Below, in pieces: positions 59,766 through 64,000 of a stretch of 64,000 nt of DNA; the stretch's first letter is position 1, and every line of letters begins with the position of its first letter. This DNA is from Doryteuthis pealeii (taxonomy: Eukaryota; Mollusca; Cephalopoda; Myopsida; Loliginidae). The notes beneath the pieces are model-generated. The model saw only the letters and a list, made by a program, of their open reading frames with translations. It made no database searches and was not told where the DNA came from. The stretch is from NCBI GenBank assembly GCA_023376005.1, contig CM042145.1, positions 61,787,100 to 61,851,099 of the forward strand. Direction: 5' to 3'. A program made the position numbers and the translations under genes.

Positions 59766-59890
59766 CAGCTGGATATTGAAACTCGGGGGGGGGGGTCTGT
59801 TTTTTGTTTTTGTTCACTTGTTCATTTCCATGCTTTCATGATACCAAAAAACAACGTTCACAGGAACAAAGTTTATGTGCAATCAACTTT

Positions 59891-59934
<44 letters not shown>

Positions 59935-59938
<4 letters not shown>

Positions 59939-60403
59939 GTTCTTGTTTTTTGTGAAAAAAGTATGAAGATTTGATTTATATTTGTAAATATTTAAAAATC
60001 AAAATATATATTGTTATAGCTTTGAACATTAATGAGTATGTCCCGATCCTCACATACCCTACCTATGAACATGAATGGGTATGTCCCAATCCTCATAAAT
60101 ACGGAAGTATTATGTTGACTGAGGAAACTGCTACCACTTGCAGTGGTTTATCCCCTTCACACACCGTTGGCAAGTATTGTATTTTGTTAATATTATAAAC
60201 ATACTATTTCATTTCCAACATCCGTTTTGGTTATTTCTCATTCAGTAACCTTTGTTAGGTTACAACATACATATAAATAGCATTGAAATCCTATTTAAAA
60301 ATGTCTAATATTTGTAAATCTCAAAAGTAAACAAATCAGTACAGCAGGTTTTTTGCCCCCCCCCCCCATCTCAACCCAGGCAACGCTGGATAGCCGCTTC
60401 TAG
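59935..60403 (+). mobile_element. Helitron H2 3' portion
   Basis: Ends CAACGCTGGATAGCCGCTTCTAG (60381-60403, hairpin CCCAGGCAACGCTGG) followed by T. The 5' part is missing at a TA tract (59888-59934). A phrase containing GAGTATGTCCCGATCCTCA is duplicated within it (60031, 60076). Confidence 0.65.
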
Positions 60404-60519
60404 TACTTAGTAAACAATTAGATTTTCAAGTAACTTTTCTTAATACAAATAATTTACAGTTATCTGGTATCAAGTATTCCCGTCGAATACGAATAATGTT
60501 TAAATAGATGACTTTGACC

Positions 60520-61290
60520 CATAGGAGGACCTGATAGTTATAGCAATGAAGGGGTACTCCACACTGCCCAGTTCTCCAGATCTGGAGCCTCACCATCAGA
60601 TGAAGTTTGGTGTCATATCATTTTTTGGGTGTAGATTCTTAATCCCTTGCAAGAGGTGCAGTCAGTGTATTGTAAGTCCCTCCAACACGGGGCATAGTCT
60701 ACGTCGAAGAGAATTCGACTGAGATGCTGAAGTTTTAGGTTCAATCCCAAGGCATGAACCCATCGAGAATATCAACAAGAGTTGAAATTAACATCCGACA
60801 CAATAAATCCACAAATGCTGGTTGGTTAGGTTGGTTGGATTTTATGGCATGCCAACCCTTGTTGGGTTATTTTATATCGAAAACGTTTCTTTTATTCATT
60901 CTTGATAGGTATTCGTTTTCGTTTTTTTTTAATTTAAACTCAATTTTTTTTAAATAATTTTTCAAACTCATTTTTTTCTATTTAACCCATAGATGGGATT
61001 CTAACAGGTACTACCACTGTGTCAGAGTGGACCTGGGAGTAATAGTGATGAAGGGGTACTTCACACTCCCCAGAGCTTCAAAATAAAAACTTCATCATTA
61101 TATGCAGTTTACCGTCATACCCACGACACTAAGACCCTCAGTCACCACCTTCTAGCACGTATATGGTAAAAAGGATTTCCTATGAGGCAAATAGTGTCGG
61201 GACAATCATATGGCGCTATGGTTTGGCGTGATCAGCTGGTTGATCGGAGAGGGGCCTCTCCGATCGACCGTCTTGTCTAAGTAAGCGCCA
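60520..61290 (-). mobile_element. Repeat R3, minus orientation, with a partial second copy
   Basis: Tail ATTTTATGGCATGCCAACCC at 60837 (plus-strand view), then CCCATAGATGGGATTCTAAC, CTAAGACCCTCAGTCACCAC and CGGAGAGGGGCCTCTCCGAT at the head. A second partial minus copy (60520-60700) lies to its left. Confidence 0.65.
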
Positions 61291-61484
61291 AATTGATGAG
61301 AAATAATTTTTAAATCAACTGAATAAGAAGAATATCAAAACAGATCAAAAGATAGGGATATTTTACCCCTCTAGAGAGGTGCAGACCTATCCTACTGTAG
61401 AATACTACAGTAGAGTAGGTCGATTTTGGAACTGTAACGTCTCCCATGTGGCGAAAGTTGCAAATTATCATAAAGAATAACCAC

Positions 61485-61883
61485 TTGGACACATGGCCTA
61501 GTGGATAAAAAATTTAGGTTAAGACAGTTCTAAGTGACAGTTATCTCTGTACTGCAGGTTCAATCCTGGCCAAGGGCAGCAGTAACACAGAATAATAATT
61601 AACACAGCTTAACGCCTCTAGCCCAGCTATGGTTAGCGGAATGAGAACAGGATTCCCCCGTGTACTGAATAAAGGGTTAGGTTCAAAGTTCCGTGATGGC
61701 TCCCGATTACGACAAGAAGGTTCCAGAGTCCGAGAAGGTTCCCGATTCCGACAAGAAATACCTGAAGAAGGCTGGAGGGCACATCGGCCGAAACATTGTA
61801 CAGATAACAATGAAGATGAGAACAATAGTTCAAATAACGCAGATAATACTAATCATCAAGCCTCATCTCAAACATTCAGAGAA
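61485..61883 (+). mobile_element. tRNA-headed SINE with hammerhead-bearing body (S4)
   Basis: Head with A-box-like TGGCCTAGTGGATAAAAAA and B box GCAGGTTCAATCCTGG. The body matches HH-7, including the GTTCCCGA minisatellite, CTGAAGA (61762-61768), stem II and GAAAC (61790-61794), and ends CTCAAACATTCAGAGA as HH-7 does. The whole 399 bp is bounded by the direct repeat AAAGAATAACCAC (61472-61484 and 61884-61896). The uninterrupted target is seen at about 2620-2632 in R4. Confidence 0.8.
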
Positions 61884-62123
61884 AAAGAATAACCACATAA
61901 AACATTTTCTTCGAAACTTTACCTTCATTTGAGGAAATAGATTTCAATCTTTTAAAATGTTATCACTATTGGTTGGCAACCTTTCGTCTATTTTAGATGA
62001 TGGCGTAGTGTCCATTTTTTTATTTTTTTATCTGCAGCTACGTGAGTGGCTGAACAGACCGATCCTTGAATGACAGTCTCTGGAGTAGTGATTGCAAAAA
62101 AAAGGTGATGCTTTCTGTAGGCG

Positions 62124-62357
62124 TTACGGGTGTTGTTGTCTCTCCTTCCTTTTAGCTATCTTTTCTGTGGCAGCTTCTTTCCTCCCTTTTTCACTTCTTT
62201 TTGTTCCTTGTTTGACGAGGAGGCGCCAGGTCGCACGGTCTTCTGCACAAGCCTCCCACGTGTTTATGTCAACGTGGCATGTCTTCATATCTCTCTGGCA
62301 GACATCTTTGAAGCGTAGGCGTGGTCTCCCTACCGGTCGGGTACCCTTCACTATCAC
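62124..62357 (-). pseudogene. Non-LTR retrotransposon ORF2 C-terminal tail
   Basis: Minus-strand frame with VGRPRLRFKDVCQRDMK, then DINTWEACAEDRATWR, then a Lys/Arg/Glu-rich end. I recognise the GRP-x-RFKDVCKRD-type pattern with a following W...DR..WR as the extreme C-terminus of a family of animal non-LTR retrotransposons. Only about 75 codons are present, with no reverse transcriptase or endonuclease, so this is a 5'-truncated relic inserted in R4. A different LINE clade from the RTE relics is likely, but the fragment is too short to be sure. Confidence 0.65.
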
Positions 62358-62650
62358 TGTTATAGCAGCATATCGGATGTGTTGATTGTGATGGGGGGGT
62401 ATATTTTCAATTTGAATTCTAGTTATGATATTTTATTCGTTTCGTTTAAAATGGCAGGCTTTTCTGTTTTAAATATTTAAAAATTGCTAAATTTTCTAAC
62501 TAATTTCTAGGTTAAATGCTGCAAAAAACGGGCATTTTAGTAGACGATCTTTGATGCTATTTCCTCAAACAATGGTGCAAGTATAGATCTAGTTTTTGGT
62601 ATCAGTACTCATTATATCAATACACAACTTTCGCTGTTTGAGATAATTTG

Positions 62651-63725
62651 TTATTTAAAAAAAAGTAAAAAATCAACCTTCCCTATTCTACAACCACGGC
62701 CGACAAGGCGTGAAAATATTGGAGTAGGGGGGGGGAATTCTTATTGGAAGCCGCAAAAAAGCTAATTGCATTCAAGTCCTCTGAATGTGAATTTGTAATT
62801 CAAAGAAAACAGACACCCTACGAATAGTTACTAGCGTCCATTGTTTTATTTTCCATTCATTTCTTTTTCTTTGTGGTTCATAGTTAATTAAGATGAGAGA
62901 TGATTGGAGCGTCGCAAAAATATTTTTTCCGTAACCTTTTTGATAATTAATATCATATTAATGTGTGCATTAATTATTCACGTTAAAATGCACATTAATT
63001 AACCCTTTCCAGACGGACTGGCCAAAGCAAGTGCGAGTAGAAGGGTATACGCTATTGGATCACACTGTTTATGTTACATAATTATTAGATTTTTAATATT
63101 TATGTACAGTAGTATAGAAATCAAAATGGCTGTTATAAGTTGCAGCCCACGGCCTTGAAGGATGAGTGACAAGGATTGACCTCATCCTGATCCTTTCCGG
63201 TGGATACCGTGAGAATAGGTGGAGGAGACCCTCTTCCGGTTTAGATTAGAAATAGATTTTAGCCAGTCGGCCAGAAACCACGATGGTGGTGAGTCGTGTA
63301 TTGCACGCTCCGACTCTATCTGCGCAGGTAGTTTGGTGGGGGTTTCGAAATAAATATGATCTAAGTTAAATCGAAGTCTTGTGTTATTATCTAAAAACTA
63401 CCAATGACACAGGGCGTCTGATAAAGAGAAATCCCCAATGGAAGACCAGACACGAAGTCCCCAAGAGAAGTCCAGACGCTATAAGAGATGTTAGAAGAAA
63501 ACGTAAGATAGAAAAGACATCACAAGAAGAATAGATGTAAGTAAAGAAGGGTATACAACATTTACAGTAGAAAATCAATCTATCTATCCGTATAGTATAC
63601 CAAAGAGGATCGAAAATACATGTAATCTGGCTGTAACACGTGCGATAACAGATAATAATTATTATAAAACCATCATCCTCATTTGTGACATCCTTGTCAT
63701 CATATTTCATAAAATAAGCCCACGA

Positions 63726-63750
<25 letters not shown>
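62651..63750. other. Non-coding right flank, no gene accepted
   Basis: A minus-strand frame of 107 codons (63387-63710) is hydrophobic but has no recognised domain, so it is left uncalled. 63110-63400 is GC-richer than its surroundings and unlike other repeats in the window. An AATAAA with following CTTGTGTTATTATCTAA at 63345-63392 could be the end of some retroelement, but no partner is visible. Confidence 0.45.
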
Positions 63751-63767
<17 letters not shown>

Positions 63768-63905
63768 TGATGATATAGTTTGGTATATTTATAAGTAAAG
63801 TGTGCTCAATATCATTGATAGAACATTTATATCTAAGTTAGGATAGCGAAGACATGAAGTTAACGGCGCTAGGTAATTGACAGTTTCTCATCTATCCGAT
63901 TGTTA
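63731..63905 (+). repeat. (TA)n plus R6 repeat, longer form
   Basis: TA at 63731-63767, then the sequence matching in reverse 26822-26930 (CTCAATATCATTGATAGAAC, ATATCTAAGTTAGGATAGCG) and ending AGTTTCTCATCTATCCGATT. Confidence 0.6.
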
Positions 63906-64000
63906 ACCCAAATCTAAAAATTATATATATATATATATATATATTAGGCACTGGCAATTTTGTCATCTGCTACGAATTTTAAAAGCGAATGAAAAATAAT

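Larger units (their letters stand above)
61410..62650 (-). repeat. R4 copy interrupted by two insertions
   Basis: Blocks 61410-61471, 61905-61968 and 62385-62650 match, reversed, 2692-2260. Between them are the SINE/hammerhead insertion (61485-61883) and a stretch with a non-LTR tail (61969-62384). Confidence 0.65.

Noticed and set aside
63345..63400. Possible solo LTR end (AATAAA then CTTGTGTTATTATCTAA)
   Set aside because: No partner LTR, no primer-binding site and no polypurine tract could be identified in the window.

Overview
ORGANISM AND CONTENT. The window is AT-rich, repeat-saturated invertebrate nuclear DNA, most likely from a mollusc and plausibly a coleoid cephalopod. That guess rests on the mix of tRNA-derived SINEs, RTE-type non-LTR fragments, Helitrons and very dense TA/TC/GT microsatellites; it is an inference, not a database result. 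I find no host protein-coding gene, rRNA or functional tRNA. The open frames longer than 60 codons are microsatellite translations, repeat shadows or retrotransposon relics. LAYOUT. 1-12213 is a left flank of Helitrons, a 1.2-kb polypyrimidine tract, fold-back elements and SINE pieces. 12214-33310 ('copy A') and 33483-about 57960 ('copy B') are the same locus in the same order and orientation. They are separated by exactly 100 N (33383-33482). Homology begins at the first base after the gap and ends just before the gap, which is what an unmerged overlap of two contigs (haplotigs) gives; a true tandem duplication is the alternative. The first ~10 kb of copy B is full of single-base indels and the rest is clean. 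57960-64000 is a right flank of SINEs, an interspersed ~600-bp repeat (R3) and nested insertions. USING A VERSUS B. Because A and B act as alleles, they show filled and empty sites. Two Helitrons of one family (TC...CTAG on the minus strand, hairpin near the 3' end, inserted between A and T) are present at different places in A and B. A SINE with a 15-bp target duplication is only in B, and another SINE is only in A. Three fold-back elements lying in (TA)n tracts are present in one copy and missing in the other. A 127-bp satellite has one unit in A and 26 in B. MOST INTERESTING SIGNAL. At about eleven separate loci I read a hammerhead-ribozyme-like core (CUGANGA, stem II, GAAA, short stem III, NUH), usually once in each arm of an inverted repeat sitting in a TA or GT microsatellite. 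The best example (minus strand, 49049-49095) has all three stems and a GUC cleavage site. Hammerheads are established components of Penelope-like element pseudo-LTRs, so I interpret these as small Penelope-derived or retrozyme-like elements. One of them (61485-61883) has a tRNA-type promoter at its head and 13-bp target duplications, suggesting a SINE with a hammerhead-bearing tail.
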